Below are positions 17,268 through 25,581 of a stretch of DNA of 40,100 nucleotides, piece by piece. A program made the translations under genes and the position numbers. Position 1 is the stretch's first letter, and every line of letters starts with the position of its first letter. The stretch covers positions 1 to 40,100 of the forward strand of contig CALLZY010000223.1 in assembly GCA_937858715.1 (NCBI GenBank), in the 5' to 3' direction. The notes below the pieces were generated by a model. That model did no database searches. It was not told where the DNA came from and was given only the letters and a program-made list of their open reading frames with translations. The stretch is from an uncultured Chitinophagaceae bacterium. Lineage in GTDB: Bacteria; Bacteroidota; Bacteroidia; Chitinophagales; Chitinophagaceae.

Positions 17268-17591
17268 AGGGTTTTGGGAGAAAAGGAAGTGGTTTTGGCG
17301 GTTTTTGGGGCTTTGGGGGCTATTTTGACTAACCACAGATTACCAGAAGAGACGGATTATTTTTTTCCCGGAAAACCGAAACAAAAGAATGTTTGGATTT
17401 TCACTGTCATTTTCTGCTTTGCAGAAAATAATCCGTGTGTATCCCTGTCTGCCATACCTCCGGCAGAAAAACCACAGGCAGGTGTCAAACCTGTTTCATC
17501 CGTGTTCCTGTTTTTCTTTTCTTTCTTGATTTTTCAATTTTAAATGCTTTCTCCCTGGAATTCACCTGTAAACCAATCAACTGACCACCCT
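17268..17591. other. Non-coding spacer between dnaJ and kdsA
   Basis: No credible gene. The sequence has homopolymer-rich and phrase-like segments (ACCACAGATTACC, ATCCGTGTGTATCCCTG, TTCATCCGTG) of the kind that recur as degraded intergenic repeats in Bacteroidota genomes. A 99-codon open frame here has no domain-like features. Confidence 0.5.
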
Positions 17592-17599
17592 TAACTTTG
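17592..17599 (+). promoter_or_regulatory. -7 box of kdsA
   Basis: TAACTTTG is an exact TAnnTTTG match ending 4 nt before the kdsA ATG, implying a leaderless transcript. No TTG is seen at 17-23 nt upstream. Confidence 0.5.
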
Positions 17600-17603
17600 T
17601 TGT

Positions 17604-18425
17604 ATGGAAAAATATTTAACCGATCTCTTTGCCGGTCAGCAATACGATGAGAAGAATTTCTTCCTGCTTGCAGGGCCTTGTGTGGTGGAAAGTGAAGAGC
17701 TGCTGACTGAGGTGGCCGAAAAAGTTTCCGGCATGTGCCGCAACCTCGGTATTCCTTACATATTTAAATCTTCATACAGGAAGGCTAACCGCACCAGCGC
17801 CTCTTCCTTTACCGGACTGGGCGATAAAACGGCCCTGCAGATGCTGCAAAGAACCAAAGAGAAATTTCATGTACCTGTTGTTACAGATATTCATCTGCCC
17901 GATGATGCTGCCATGGCGGCCCCTTATGTGGATGTGCTGCAGATACCTGCTTTTCTTTGCCGCCAGAGTGAACTGCTGGCCGCAGCGGGAAGAACAGGAA
18001 AAATCATCAATATAAAAAAGGGACAGTTTGTAAGCGGTGAGGTCATGAAATTTGCTGTGGAGAAAATTGAAAATACGGGCAACAACAAAATAATGCTTAC
18101 CGAACGGGGCACTACATTTGGCTACCAGGACCTGGTGGTTGATTACCGCAATATTCCTGCTATGCAGGCGCATGGTGTGCCGGTGGTGATGGATGTTACC
18201 CACTCGTTGCAACAGCCCAACCAGACCAGCGGTGTTACCGGTGGCAACCCGCAACTGATAGGCACTATTGCTAAAGCTGCTATTGCTGCCGGTGCCGATG
18301 GATTGTTTATAGAAACCCACCCCAACCCTGCTGTTGCCAAAAGTGATGGCGCCAATATGCTGAAACTTGATTTGCTGGAGGGATTGCTGGAGCAGTTAGT
18401 AAAAATCAGGCAGGCGGTATTGTAA
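17604..18425 (+). CDS. kdsA: 3-deoxy-8-phosphooctulonate (KDO-8-P) synthase, metal-dependent type
   Basis: 273 residues, full length. Condenses phosphoenolpyruvate with arabinose-5-phosphate to give KDO-8-phosphate for lipopolysaccharide inner core synthesis, in the cytoplasm. Visible motifs: AGPCVVES with Cys26, KSSYRKANRTS (substrate Lys/Arg loop), DVTHSLQQPN, FIETHPNP and KSDGAN. Cys26 together with the His, Glu and Asp of the last three motifs are the metal ligands of class II (Aquifex-type) enzymes; the E. coli metal-independent form has Asn at the Cys position. This identifies a Gram-negative LPS pathway. Single gene with a near-leaderless promoter box; no terminator is obvious downstream. 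Confidence 0.94.
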   Translation: MEKYLTDLFAGQQYDEKNFFLLAGPCVVESEELLTEVAEKVSGMCRNLGIPYIFKSSYRKANRTSASSFTGLGDKTALQMLQRTKEKFHVPVVTDIHLPDDAAMAAPYVDVLQIPAFLCRQSELLAAAGRTGKIINIKKGQFVSGEVMKFAVEKIENTGNNKIMLTERGTTFGYQDLVVDYRNIPAMQAHGVPVVMDVTHSLQQPNQTSGVTGGNPQLIGTIAKAAIAAGADGLFIETHPNPAVAKSDGANMLKLDLLEGLLEQLVKIRQAVL

Positions 18426-18742
18426 ATGCGTTTTCTTCTTTCTCTGCCTTGCTTCGTGTCTCTACGCAGCTTACACCGTTTTTTTATTCGTCCTGTTCAG
18501 ATATGCACGGGCACCCTAGCCATAACAAATAAGCACCACAGTGTGATGGTTGAAAGCATGCCTCATGGTAGCAGATTTCTACCAAACTGCCGGCCCGATG
18601 GGTCTTGAATTATCTTATTTAACCGCAGAGACCGCTGAGTGTTGCGCAGAGGAAAGGCAAAGGGGAAGTTTGTACTGTTGGCTGTTATGCGGCCACCTGA
18701 ACAGTACGAATGGCCAGCATTGCTGAAAGAAAGTTGGGCCGG
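18426..18742. other. Non-coding region after kdsA
   Basis: No supported gene. It contains the phrase AACCGCAGAGACCGCTGAG and GCGCAGAGGAAAGGC near 18621-18660, resembling the CGCAGAG-type intergenic repeats common in environmental Bacteroidota, and a 60-codon open frame without coding character. Confidence 0.5.
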
Positions 18743-18894
18743 TTTGCGGCTTGCGAAATAAAATACCATAGTACTACGGTAGCCACATATTAAGATTTGC
18801 GATAAATTGCATTGGCGCTATTGACAACCTGAAATGTATATTAGTATTTTGTTGGTTTTGAGGGGTTAAGGAATTTGGTAAATAGCGTACAATA
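18743..18894. repeat. Interspersed repeat, copy A
   Basis: About 152 bp sharing blocks in the same order with copy B at 36769-36940: TTTGCGGCTTG, GAAATAAAA, TAGTACTACGGTAG, ACAACCT, TTGGTTTTGAGGGGTTAA and AAATAGCGTA. It carries the near-palindrome TACCATAGTACTACGGTA (18764-18781, one mismatch). It stands 47 bp from the end of an AT-rich orphan gene. Confidence 0.8.
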
Positions 18895-18941
18895 GCACAA
18901 ATACAATCGTTATCGGCAATACTATATCTCATCTTATAAAA

Positions 18942-19619
18942 TCACCATATTTTTTTATCAATTAGCACTTTTTTTATTTTCTCGTACTCTATATAATTTG
19001 CTTCATATAATTGTTTTTTTAGATTAATTAAATCAAACCGATATATTTTTTTTAATGGTAACTGCTGGATTCCGTCTATATTTTTATATAATATCTTCAA
19101 AAAAATGAATGATATGTTTGTCTTTGGCTCTTTTTCATCGGCATCAAAAGTGTATCTAAGTCTTAATGAAGAAGATGTGTCTAAAATAATTGACTCGTTA
19201 GTTTGTGGACTATTCGTTGTACCTCCGTTTATAAAATTTCCGTTTATAAAATTAATTAAAGTCATCTCATCCTTTATATTATATGCTAAAGTAGGAGTTA
19301 TAGTACCTATTGAAACAACGAACTGATAAGCATTTGAAAGAGAGTCTTTGACAATTATAGGATTACCCCTATCGAGAGCTATGACATCAACAACTGGTTT
19401 TTCTGACGAAGCATTATTGGGGATAAAAAATATTCTAACTATTCCAAGTAAAAGCAAAACCGAACACGAAATTGCAAATATTTTTCCCTCAATAGTTAGT
19501 CTTCTATAAAGACTTATATTATTTTTCGTAGGGTGCTTTAATTTAAAAAAAACTGGTAACACTATTGTAAAAAAAGTTGAAATAATTAATAATAAATCTA
19601 TTCCCTTTATTAACCCCAT
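18942..19619 (-). CDS. Hypothetical two-helix membrane protein (accessory)
   Basis: 225 residues, not recognised. Two hydrophobic segments lie at the N-terminus (residues ~8-26 LLLIISTFFTIVLPVFF and ~46-66 ISCSVLLLLGIVRIFFI); the remaining ~160 residues are soluble, Asn/Asp/Lys/Ile-rich with a probable beta-rich stretch (LRLRYTF, NISFIFLKILY). The topology suggests an inner-membrane anchor with a C-terminal domain in periplasm or cytoplasm. Base composition is much more AT-rich than neighbouring core genes and Lys/Ile/Asn usage is high, both signs of recent acquisition. Its 3' end faces the interspersed repeat copy A, and lolA with its terminator lies upstream. It is the only gene in this patch. 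Confidence 0.65.
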   Translation of the reverse strand: MGLIKGIDLLLIISTFFTIVLPVFFKLKHPTKNNISLYRRLTIEGKIFAISCSVLLLLGIVRIFFIPNNASSEKPVVDVIALDRGNPIIVKDSLSNAYQFVVSIGTITPTLAYNIKDEMTLINFINGNFINGGTTNSPQTNESIILDTSSSLRLRYTFDADEKEPKTNISFIFLKILYKNIDGIQQLPLKKIYRFDLINLKKQLYEANYIEYEKIKKVLIDKKIW

Positions 19620-19756
19620 ATAAGTATTTTAATACAAAATACACATTTTGATTCTTTAATAAAATAAAAAGCACAGCCGCTAATTTGAACTTAGTAAAAA
19701 ACTAAAATTACCAAGCCCATCGGCTGAAAGTTTTTCTAACATAGCACTCTTACGCA

Positions 19757-19782
19757 CAAAAAAACCTGCCGGAACAGCAGGT
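19757..19782 (-). terminator. Intrinsic terminator of ftsK-lolA
   Basis: On the minus strand ACCTGC-tgttccg-GCAGGT is followed by a run of seven T: a 6-bp GC-rich stem with a U-tract, 25 nt past the lolA stop. Confidence 0.85.
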
Positions 19783-19806
19783 CAGTTATTTATTCAGTTA
19801 TCTACA

Positions 19807-20454
19807 TTACTGCAAATCCACTTCTTCCACACCGGGGTATTTCTTTTTATCGAAGGTAAATTGTGTGTCGGCAATGGCGGCATTGGTCTTCATGGTGCTT
19901 ACTGTATATGTATAGCGGTTGCCTGCATTCTCCAGCACTTTGGTGCTGTAAATCGTTTTGGCATTCTTATCCACCAGCACATACACTTTGTGGAAAGGCT
20001 TGCTCTTGTCAATCGGGGTGAGTTCTATTTCCTGCAGGGTTTTTGTACCCACCTTCTTATCCCCGTTCAATATGTAGCGAAAGTCCTTATCGTAGAAATT
20101 GGTAAACAGTTTTTGCGGGGTAATGGTGCTGCCATTTGCATCCAGCTTGCTGATGGTAACTTCATTGGCTAACTTATCGTAGTTCCACACGGTGGTGCCG
20201 TTGCAGAAAATTTCCTGGCCGCCAAAACTCACCTTATACTTTGTGCCTTTCATCCAGATGGTGCCTGTTTTGGAAGAAAGAGTTTTGCCTGAAGCATTCT
20301 CCACTTTGTACGAAAATGTGGCCTGTACGGTTGTGAAGGTTTTAAATTTGGCGCTTACAGCATCCAGCACCGCTTTTGCGGCAGGATCACTTTTTTGAGA
20401 GATGGCGGGTATCGCCAGTGCGGATATAAACAGCGTAATAATCAGATGCTTCAT
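19807..20454 (-). CDS. LolA-like outer-membrane lipoprotein carrier protein
   Basis: 215 residues from the ATG at 20454 (MKHLIITLFISALAIPAISQ signal peptide); the frame is open to 20484, but that extension would spoil the signal. The mature part has the LolA/LolB half-barrel features: an early amphipathic helix (AKAVLDAVSAKFKTFTTVQATFSY), WMKGTKYKVSF, the FCNGTTVWNYDK strand pair, and a C-terminal TQFTFDKKKYPGVEEVDL. Periplasmic carrier that moves lipoproteins from the LolCDE complex to the outer membrane. It follows ftsK at 112 nt, a conserved neighbourhood in Bacteroidota, but also has its own promoter-like sequence. Confidence 0.88.
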   Translation of the reverse strand: MKHLIITLFISALAIPAISQKSDPAAKAVLDAVSAKFKTFTTVQATFSYKVENASGKTLSSKTGTIWMKGTKYKVSFGGQEIFCNGTTVWNYDKLANEVTISKLDANGSTITPQKLFTNFYDKDFRYILNGDKKVGTKTLQEIELTPIDKSKPFHKVYVLVDKNAKTIYSTKVLENAGNRYTYTVSTMKTNAAIADTQFTFDKKKYPGVEEVDLQ

Positions 20455-20481
20455 GATGGTTGTTTTTCCCTTTACGGGGCG

Positions 20482-20515
20482 CAAAGATAAATAAATACAC
20501 TCACAGGACAGGCAA
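20482..20515 (-). promoter_or_regulatory. Putative lolA promoter
   Basis: On the minus strand TTG (20515-20513), a 23-nt spacer and TATCTTTG (20489-20482) match the Bacteroidota consensus exactly. The predicted leader is about 24 nt. Confidence 0.55.
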
Positions 20516-20566
20516 TAAACATACCCGGTTGCATTCTGACAATTTTCTTAACAAGCAGGTAACAAA

Positions 20567-23191
20567 TCAGCCCAGAGAATCAAGGTGTTGCTGCAAATCT
20601 GCCTCGGTTTTAATGAGCACTTCCCTGGCTTTGCTGCCCTGGTTGGGGCCTACTATTCCTGCGGCCTCCAGCTGATCCATCAGGCGACCGGCCCGGTTGT
20701 ATCCCAGCTTCATACGGCGCTGCAGCAGTGACGTGGAGCCAACCTGGTTCTGTACGATGAGGCGGGCGGCATCTTCAAAAAGGGAATCCCTGTCGTTGAG
20801 GTCAAACTCACGGCCTTCGAGGTCTTTTTCATCAACATACTCTGGCAGCAGGAAGGCATGAACATAGCCCCGCTGGTCGCCGATGAACTCCACAATTCTT
20901 TCCACTTCGGGTGTATCCACAAAGGCACATTGCAGGCGGGTAACCTCGCCGTTGTAGGAAATCAGCATATCGCCTTTACCAATCAGTTGCTCGGCACCAC
21001 CGGTATCGAGGATGGTTCTGGAGTCTATTTTTGAAGATACTTTGAAAGCAATCCGTGCCGGGAAGTTGGCCTTTATCACACCGGTGATGATGTTTACTGA
21101 TGGCCTTTGTGTAGCGATGATCAGATGAATACCGATGGCCCTGGCGAGCTGTGCCAGACGGGCAATGGGCATTTCCACTTCTTTGCCGGCGGTCATAATC
21201 AGGTCGGCAAACTCGTCTATCACCAACACAATAAACGGAAGATACTGGTGGCCTTTTTCAGGGTTCAGTTTTCGCTTGATAAATTTCTCGTTGTATTCTT
21301 TGATGTTCCGGGCACCGGCCTCCTTCAGCAAATCGTAGCGGTTATCCATTTCAATGCACAGTGCATTGAGAGTGTTAATGACTTTTTTGGTATCGGTAAT
21401 AATTGCTTCTTCTTCACCTGGCAGTTTCGCCAGGAAATGGTTTTCAATCAGCCGGTACAGGCTCAGTTCCACTTTCTTCGGGTCGATCAGTACAAACTTC
21501 AACTGCGACGGATGTTTTTTGTAGAGAAGAGAAACCAATATGGCGTTTACCCCGACTGATTTACCCTGACCAGTGGCACCGGCCATCAGCAGGTGAGGCA
21601 TACTGGTAAGGTCAACAATGAAATTTTCATTATCAATCTTCTTACCAATAGCAATTGGCAGGTTGAAGTTGTTGTTCTGGAATTTTTCTGAAGACAGCAA
21701 TGTCCGCATACTAACCACGGTCTTCTTCACATTGGGCACTTCAATACCAATTGTGCCTTTGCCGGGAATAGGTGCAATAATACGGATGCCCAACGCTGCA
21801 AGGCTGAGGGCAATATCATCTTCAAGGTTCTTAATCTTTGAAATTCGGACACCAGGGGCAGGTACAATTTCGTAAAGGGTAACGGTAGGCCCGATAGTGG
21901 CACTTATCTTTTGTATTTCGATCGCATAGTTTCGCAGGGTGGCAATAATCTGGTTCTTATGGTTTTCCAGTTCGCTGGTATCCTGCACAATTTTTTCGCT
22001 GCCATGTGTTTCCAGTAATTCGAGTGACGGATACTTATAGTCCCGCAAATCGAGAGTGGGTTCATAAGGAGGCAGGTTCTCAATAACGCTGGCTGCCTTT
22101 TCGGCAACAGGATCGGGAGCCACTTTTATTTCCAGTTCAATCGGCTCGCCTGGTTTTTTTGAAGCCCTTTCTTTCGGAGGAATTGGCAATTCTTCTGCCA
22201 CAGTTATTTCTTCTTCCTCTGCATCAGCCTCACCGGTTTCCATATCGGCAAATTCATGCTGCTGCATTATTTCGCTTACAATTTCATTCTCGACGGTGGG
22301 TTGTTTTTGTTCAATCTTTTCAATCGCCTCCGCCAGTTCTTCCTCTTTCTCAATTACCTTAAACTGGTGCAGGGGCATTTCAGTATTATCAGGAAAATTG
22401 ATAACCACATGCCCATCGCCTTTCAGCGTATTACCTTTCCTCTCTGTTTCTGTTTCCTGTGCTGCATACAAATCATTAACGGATTTTGCCACGACATTCT
22501 CCACTGCCAGTTCCTTTTCAGGTTCCGGTAATGGAATATCAGCTGGCTTTTGTTTTTTCTCAGGCAACGTAAACGTTGGATTAAACTGCCAGATAAAATA
22601 ACCGACAGCCAGCAAGAACAAAACAGCCGCAGTGCCGAAACTGCCTAATGCACCGGTCAGCTTTCCGCTAATCATATCTCCTACTGCACCGCCAAACGCA
22701 AAATCGCTGCTGGCAAATACAAATGACAACGATACAGACAACACCAGCAAACCAACAGTTACATACTTCAGATTTCGCCAGATAGAGAAAACCTTTCTTC
22801 TGAAAAGAAGGTTTACCCCAACTACAAAAAAGAAAGTGCAGATTAAGAAAGAGGCTATACCAAAGGCATTGAAAATAAAAAAATGAGATACTACAGCCCC
22901 GAGCCTTCCCAGCAGATTAGAAGCAGGCATATCAGAATCCATTAAAACTGATAAACCCTGCTGGGCAATAGCCTGATCTTCCTTCCAGGTAAACAGGTAG
23001 GAGAAGAATGATATAAACAGGAAGATGGAGATAAGCAGGAAAACAGTGCCTATGATTTTCCATGTCCGTTCATCACGGGCAAGCTGTTTCAGATCAACCT
23101 TTTCTTCCTTTTCACTTTTGAAAGGTTTAAAATCAGCGTCTTCTTTCTGAGCAGGTTTTTCGTCAATCTTCTTTTTCAGCCTGTTAGCCAT
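20567..23191 (-). CDS. ftsK: FtsK/SpoIIIE DNA translocase
   Basis: 874 residues. Basic N-terminus, about four transmembrane helices between residues ~45 and 190, an acidic Glu/Pro-rich linker (~210-370), then the RecA-type motor: alpha domain, Walker A AGATGQGKSVGVN near residue 535, Walker B VLVIDEFADL near 655, the ATQRPSVNIITG motif, and a C-terminal winged-helix gamma domain (last ~70 residues, QVGSTSLLQRRMKLGYNRAGRLMDQLE), which recognises KOPS-like sequences. It pumps the chromosome termini across the closing septum and activates XerCD recombination at dif. The ATG at 23191 follows a perfect TAnnTTTG box by 5 nt. Confidence 0.96.
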   Translation of the reverse strand: MANRLKKKIDEKPAQKEDADFKPFKSEKEEKVDLKQLARDERTWKIIGTVFLLISIFLFISFFSYLFTWKEDQAIAQQGLSVLMDSDMPASNLLGRLGAVVSHFFIFNAFGIASFLICTFFFVVGVNLLFRRKVFSIWRNLKYVTVGLLVLSVSLSFVFASSDFAFGGAVGDMISGKLTGALGSFGTAAVLFLLAVGYFIWQFNPTFTLPEKKQKPADIPLPEPEKELAVENVVAKSVNDLYAAQETETERKGNTLKGDGHVVINFPDNTEMPLHQFKVIEKEEELAEAIEKIEQKQPTVENEIVSEIMQQHEFADMETGEADAEEEEITVAEELPIPPKERASKKPGEPIELEIKVAPDPVAEKAASVIENLPPYEPTLDLRDYKYPSLELLETHGSEKIVQDTSELENHKNQIIATLRNYAIEIQKISATIGPTVTLYEIVPAPGVRISKIKNLEDDIALSLAALGIRIIAPIPGKGTIGIEVPNVKKTVVSMRTLLSSEKFQNNNFNLPIAIGKKIDNENFIVDLTSMPHLLMAGATGQGKSVGVNAILVSLLYKKHPSQLKFVLIDPKKVELSLYRLIENHFLAKLPGEEEAIITDTKKVINTLNALCIEMDNRYDLLKEAGARNIKEYNEKFIKRKLNPEKGHQYLPFIVLVIDEFADLIMTAGKEVEMPIARLAQLARAIGIHLIIATQRPSVNIITGVIKANFPARIAFKVSSKIDSRTILDTGGAEQLIGKGDMLISYNGEVTRLQCAFVDTPEVERIVEFIGDQRGYVHAFLLPEYVDEKDLEGREFDLNDRDSLFEDAARLIVQNQVGSTSLLQRRMKLGYNRAGRLMDQLEAAGIVGPNQGSKAREVLIKTEADLQQHLDSLG

Positions 23192-23196
23192 AGCAA

Positions 23197-23204
23197 CAAA
23201 GATA
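23197..23204 (-). promoter_or_regulatory. -7 box of ftsK
   Basis: TATCTTTG on the minus strand is an exact TAnnTTTG match ending 5 nt before the ATG, predicting a leaderless or near-leaderless mRNA. Confidence 0.55.
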
Positions 23205-23259
23205 CTATTTCACTCAAAATATTACCTGAAAGTAATACTGAAAAGACAAAGCGTTTTAT

Positions 23260-23267
23260 TACATTTG
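23260..23267 (+). promoter_or_regulatory. -7 box of histidine kinase gene
   Basis: TACATTTG is an exact TAnnTTTG match ending 13 nt before the ATG at 23281. The -33 element is not clear. Confidence 0.5.
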
Positions 23268-23280
23268 AAAGACACTTACC

Positions 23281-25188
23281 ATGAAAATAAAAAGTATCAT
23301 TTCCCTGTTTCTGCTGCCTGTATTTCTGTTGCTGCAAATAAGAATTTCAGCCCAGGATTCAACGGCTTATCCTTATGCGGATGTAAGCAGTGTAAAAGTT
23401 GTTAAACAGCTAAGTAAAATCTCCGGTTCCAGTTTTGTTTCTCCGGACACAGATGCAGTCTTACACTTCAAATCACTGGTTTTCAAAAATGGCACCCAAT
23501 ACAGCGGGCCTGTTCCCGACAAAATGGTACCCAAAACCCTGTTCCTCAAATTCAATATTACCAACAGCGCTGACTCCGCAATTAACATTTGCTTTTTCCC
23601 GGGATTTTTCTACACTGCTGTTGATTTATACAGCCTGAGAAACGGCGAAATAAAATCAATATCTGCCACAAAACCACAAAATACTGACAGCTACAGTTTC
23701 AGGATGTTCTCAGTACAACCGCATGATTCATTTACGATGGTTGTAAAACTAAAGTTTGCAAAAACATACCTGAACACCATCAGGCCCAGGCTTATTTCTC
23801 CCGATCAGATTGATTTTTTCTTTGCGACAATACGGGACAGTCATACCAACATACATATTTTCACTTACATATTTTGCGGGCTGTTGCTGATGATGATTCT
23901 TTTCTCTGTTTCCAGTTTTCTGCAAGGTGCCAACAGGGAGTTTCTCTATTATGCTTTATATGCATTCTTTTCCGGGATCATGCTTTTTACGAAAGCCTAT
24001 TACGATTTCAGGGCAACGGAACTGAGTATCTTTCTTGAAAGCTACCTGGATTTCATTATGCAATCGCTTGGCGTAATGTTTTACCTGATATTCATGCAGC
24101 GGTTCCTGAACACCAAAACGCAGCATCCTTTTCTCTATAAGTTTTATAATGCAGGCATAATTCTTATTGGAATTGCAACCATTACTTATACAATACTCCA
24201 CTACTTTACCGGCCTGTTTTACCTGCAAAACACAGTAGAAACAATAACAAAAATCCTGTTACTTGTAATGATAATAATTTTTCTTTTTTACAGTTTCAGG
24301 CACTGGAATAATATTTTGTTCAGATACCTTTTTTGGGGCAACCTGCTGCTTTTTATTTTCTCTCTTATATCCCAGGTGGCCGTACTGTTTGACAAGTATT
24401 TCAATACATTCCCGGGCATTTTCAGTTCTTCTTTGTTTTATTACGAGATTGGCCTGTTTCTCGAACTGGTTCTTTTTCTTGCCGGGTTAAACTATAAAAA
24501 CAACCGCCGGATCATTGAAGAAACTAAAGAAAGAGAAAATCTTAAGGCGCAGAATAAGCTGCAGGAGTATGAAAAACAACTGGCTGTACTGACCGCACAA
24601 CAACAGGAACGGGAAAGAATATCTGCTGACATGCACGACGAACTGGGCGCCGGCATGACCGCTATCCGGCTAATGAGCGAAATTGCCCGCAATAAAATGA
24701 AAGAAAACACTCCTGTTGAGATTGAGAAGATATCAAACTCTGCAAACGATGTGCTCAATAAGATGAATGCCATTATCTGGAGTATGAACAGCGGCAATGA
24801 TACTATCGACAACCTTATTTCATACATAAGATCATACGCCAACGAATATTTTGAAAACACACCAATCGGATGCAAAATTTCTATTCCTGAAAATATTCCC
24901 GCTTTGACGATCAGCGGGGACAAAAGAAGGAATCTTTTCCTCTGCATTAAAGAAACACTTAACAATGCCCTTAAACACTCTGAAGCAACTGGCATAGAGA
25001 TTAACATAAGTATAGCTGCAGAAATAAAGGTTGTTATTGCCGACAACGGGAAAGGCATTAATAAGGAAACGCTTCGTCAGTTTGGAAATGGCCTTAAGAA
25101 TATTGCCCGGCGTATGGAAAGCATCGGAGGCAGCTTTACCATCGAAAATAATAATGGCACTGTTACCACACTTATCCTTCCAGTATGA
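23281..25188 (+). CDS. 7TM-DISM sensor histidine kinase (HisKA_3/NarX-type)
   Basis: 635 residues. Signal peptide ending at ISAQ; a periplasmic beta-rich domain (~25-185) of the 7TMR-DISM extracellular type; about seven transmembrane helices (~195-410); a short coiled-coil (NLKAQNKLQEYEKQLAVLTAQ); the HisKA_3 dimerisation box ERERISADMHDELGAGM with phosphorylatable His452; and a HATPase domain (N box ETLNNALKHS, G1 IADNGKGIN, G2 GNGLKNIARRM). Such kinases normally phosphorylate a LuxR/NarL-type response regulator, but none is adjacent: the downstream gene is convergent and unrelated. The stimulus is unknown; 7TM-DISM sensors often respond to carbohydrates or small ligands. The stop codon abuts the opposite-strand DUF423 stop with no spacer. 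Confidence 0.9.
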   Translation: MKIKSIISLFLLPVFLLLQIRISAQDSTAYPYADVSSVKVVKQLSKISGSSFVSPDTDAVLHFKSLVFKNGTQYSGPVPDKMVPKTLFLKFNITNSADSAINICFFPGFFYTAVDLYSLRNGEIKSISATKPQNTDSYSFRMFSVQPHDSFTMVVKLKFAKTYLNTIRPRLISPDQIDFFFATIRDSHTNIHIFTYIFCGLLLMMILFSVSSFLQGANREFLYYALYAFFSGIMLFTKAYYDFRATELSIFLESYLDFIMQSLGVMFYLIFMQRFLNTKTQHPFLYKFYNAGIILIGIATITYTILHYFTGLFYLQNTVETITKILLLVMIIIFLFYSFRHWNNILFRYLFWGNLLLFIFSLISQVAVLFDKYFNTFPGIFSSSLFYYEIGLFLELVLFLAGLNYKNNRRIIEETKERENLKAQNKLQEYEKQLAVLTAQQQERERISADMHDELGAGMTAIRLMSEIARNKMKENTPVEIEKISNSANDVLNKMNAIIWSMNSGNDTIDNLISYIRSYANEYFENTPIGCKISIPENIPALTISGDKRRNLFLCIKETLNNALKHSEATGIEINISIAAEIKVVIADNGKGINKETLRQFGNGLKNIARRMESIGGSFTIENNNGTVTTLILPV

Positions 25189-25581
25189 TTACTTTCTTTT
25201 AAGCACAGCGGCCATCAGCAACAACCAGCCCGCAATAAAACAAACACCACCGAGTGGAGTGACCGGCCCGATGGCTTTTACCGCACTGCTGCCCTCAACC
25301 TTCAGCCAGGTCATCAGGTATAAGGAGCCGGAGAAAAATACAATCCCAAGTATGAACAGAACAGCTGCAGTATTCAACAGCTTGCCCCCAAACTTCTCAA
25401 ACAGGATACCTGTCGCAATTAAAGCCAGTGCATGATACATCTGGTATTGGGCCGCTGTCTGGAAGTTTTGAACGATTTTTATATCCTCAGTAATTTTTTG
25501 CAGGCCATGTGCGCCAAATGCACCTAATGCCACGGAAAGGCCACCTAAAATTGCTCCGGCGGCTATAAACTTTTTATGCAT
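25189..25581 (-). CDS. DUF423 family small membrane protein (YgdD-like)
   Basis: 130 residues with four hydrophobic helices. N-terminal signature GGLSVALGAFGAHGLQ and C-terminal GPVTPLGGVCFIAGWLLLMAA are hallmarks of DUF423. Inner-membrane protein of unknown function. Its start overlaps the 3' end of the shikimate kinase gene by 8 nt, so the two are translationally coupled. Confidence 0.93.
   Translation of the reverse strand: MHKKFIAAGAILGGLSVALGAFGAHGLQKITEDIKIVQNFQTAAQYQMYHALALIATGILFEKFGGKLLNTAAVLFILGIVFFSGSLYLMTWLKVEGSSAVKAIGPVTPLGGVCFIAGWLLLMAAVLKRK

Noticed and set aside
17097-17336. 79-codon minus-strand frame reading the 21-bp repeat as heptapeptides (HLQxxIS-like)
   Set aside because: It overlaps the dnaJ 3' end and lacks a promoter box or signal; the repeat explains the pattern without coding.
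17244-17543. 99-codon open frame on the plus strand between dnaJ and kdsA
   Set aside because: No start signal, low-complexity Phe-rich end, no domain pattern; it crosses the tandem repeat and degraded intergenic phrases.
18426-18608. 60-codon frame directly after kdsA
   Set aside because: No coding character and no homology that I recognise; the region reads as degraded intergenic sequence.
18903-18923. Possible integron attC-like core (CGTTATCGGCAATAC) between repeat copy A and the orphan gene
   Set aside because: I could not find paired R'/R'' and L'/L'' boxes or a second matching site near the ATPase operon; no integrase is present.
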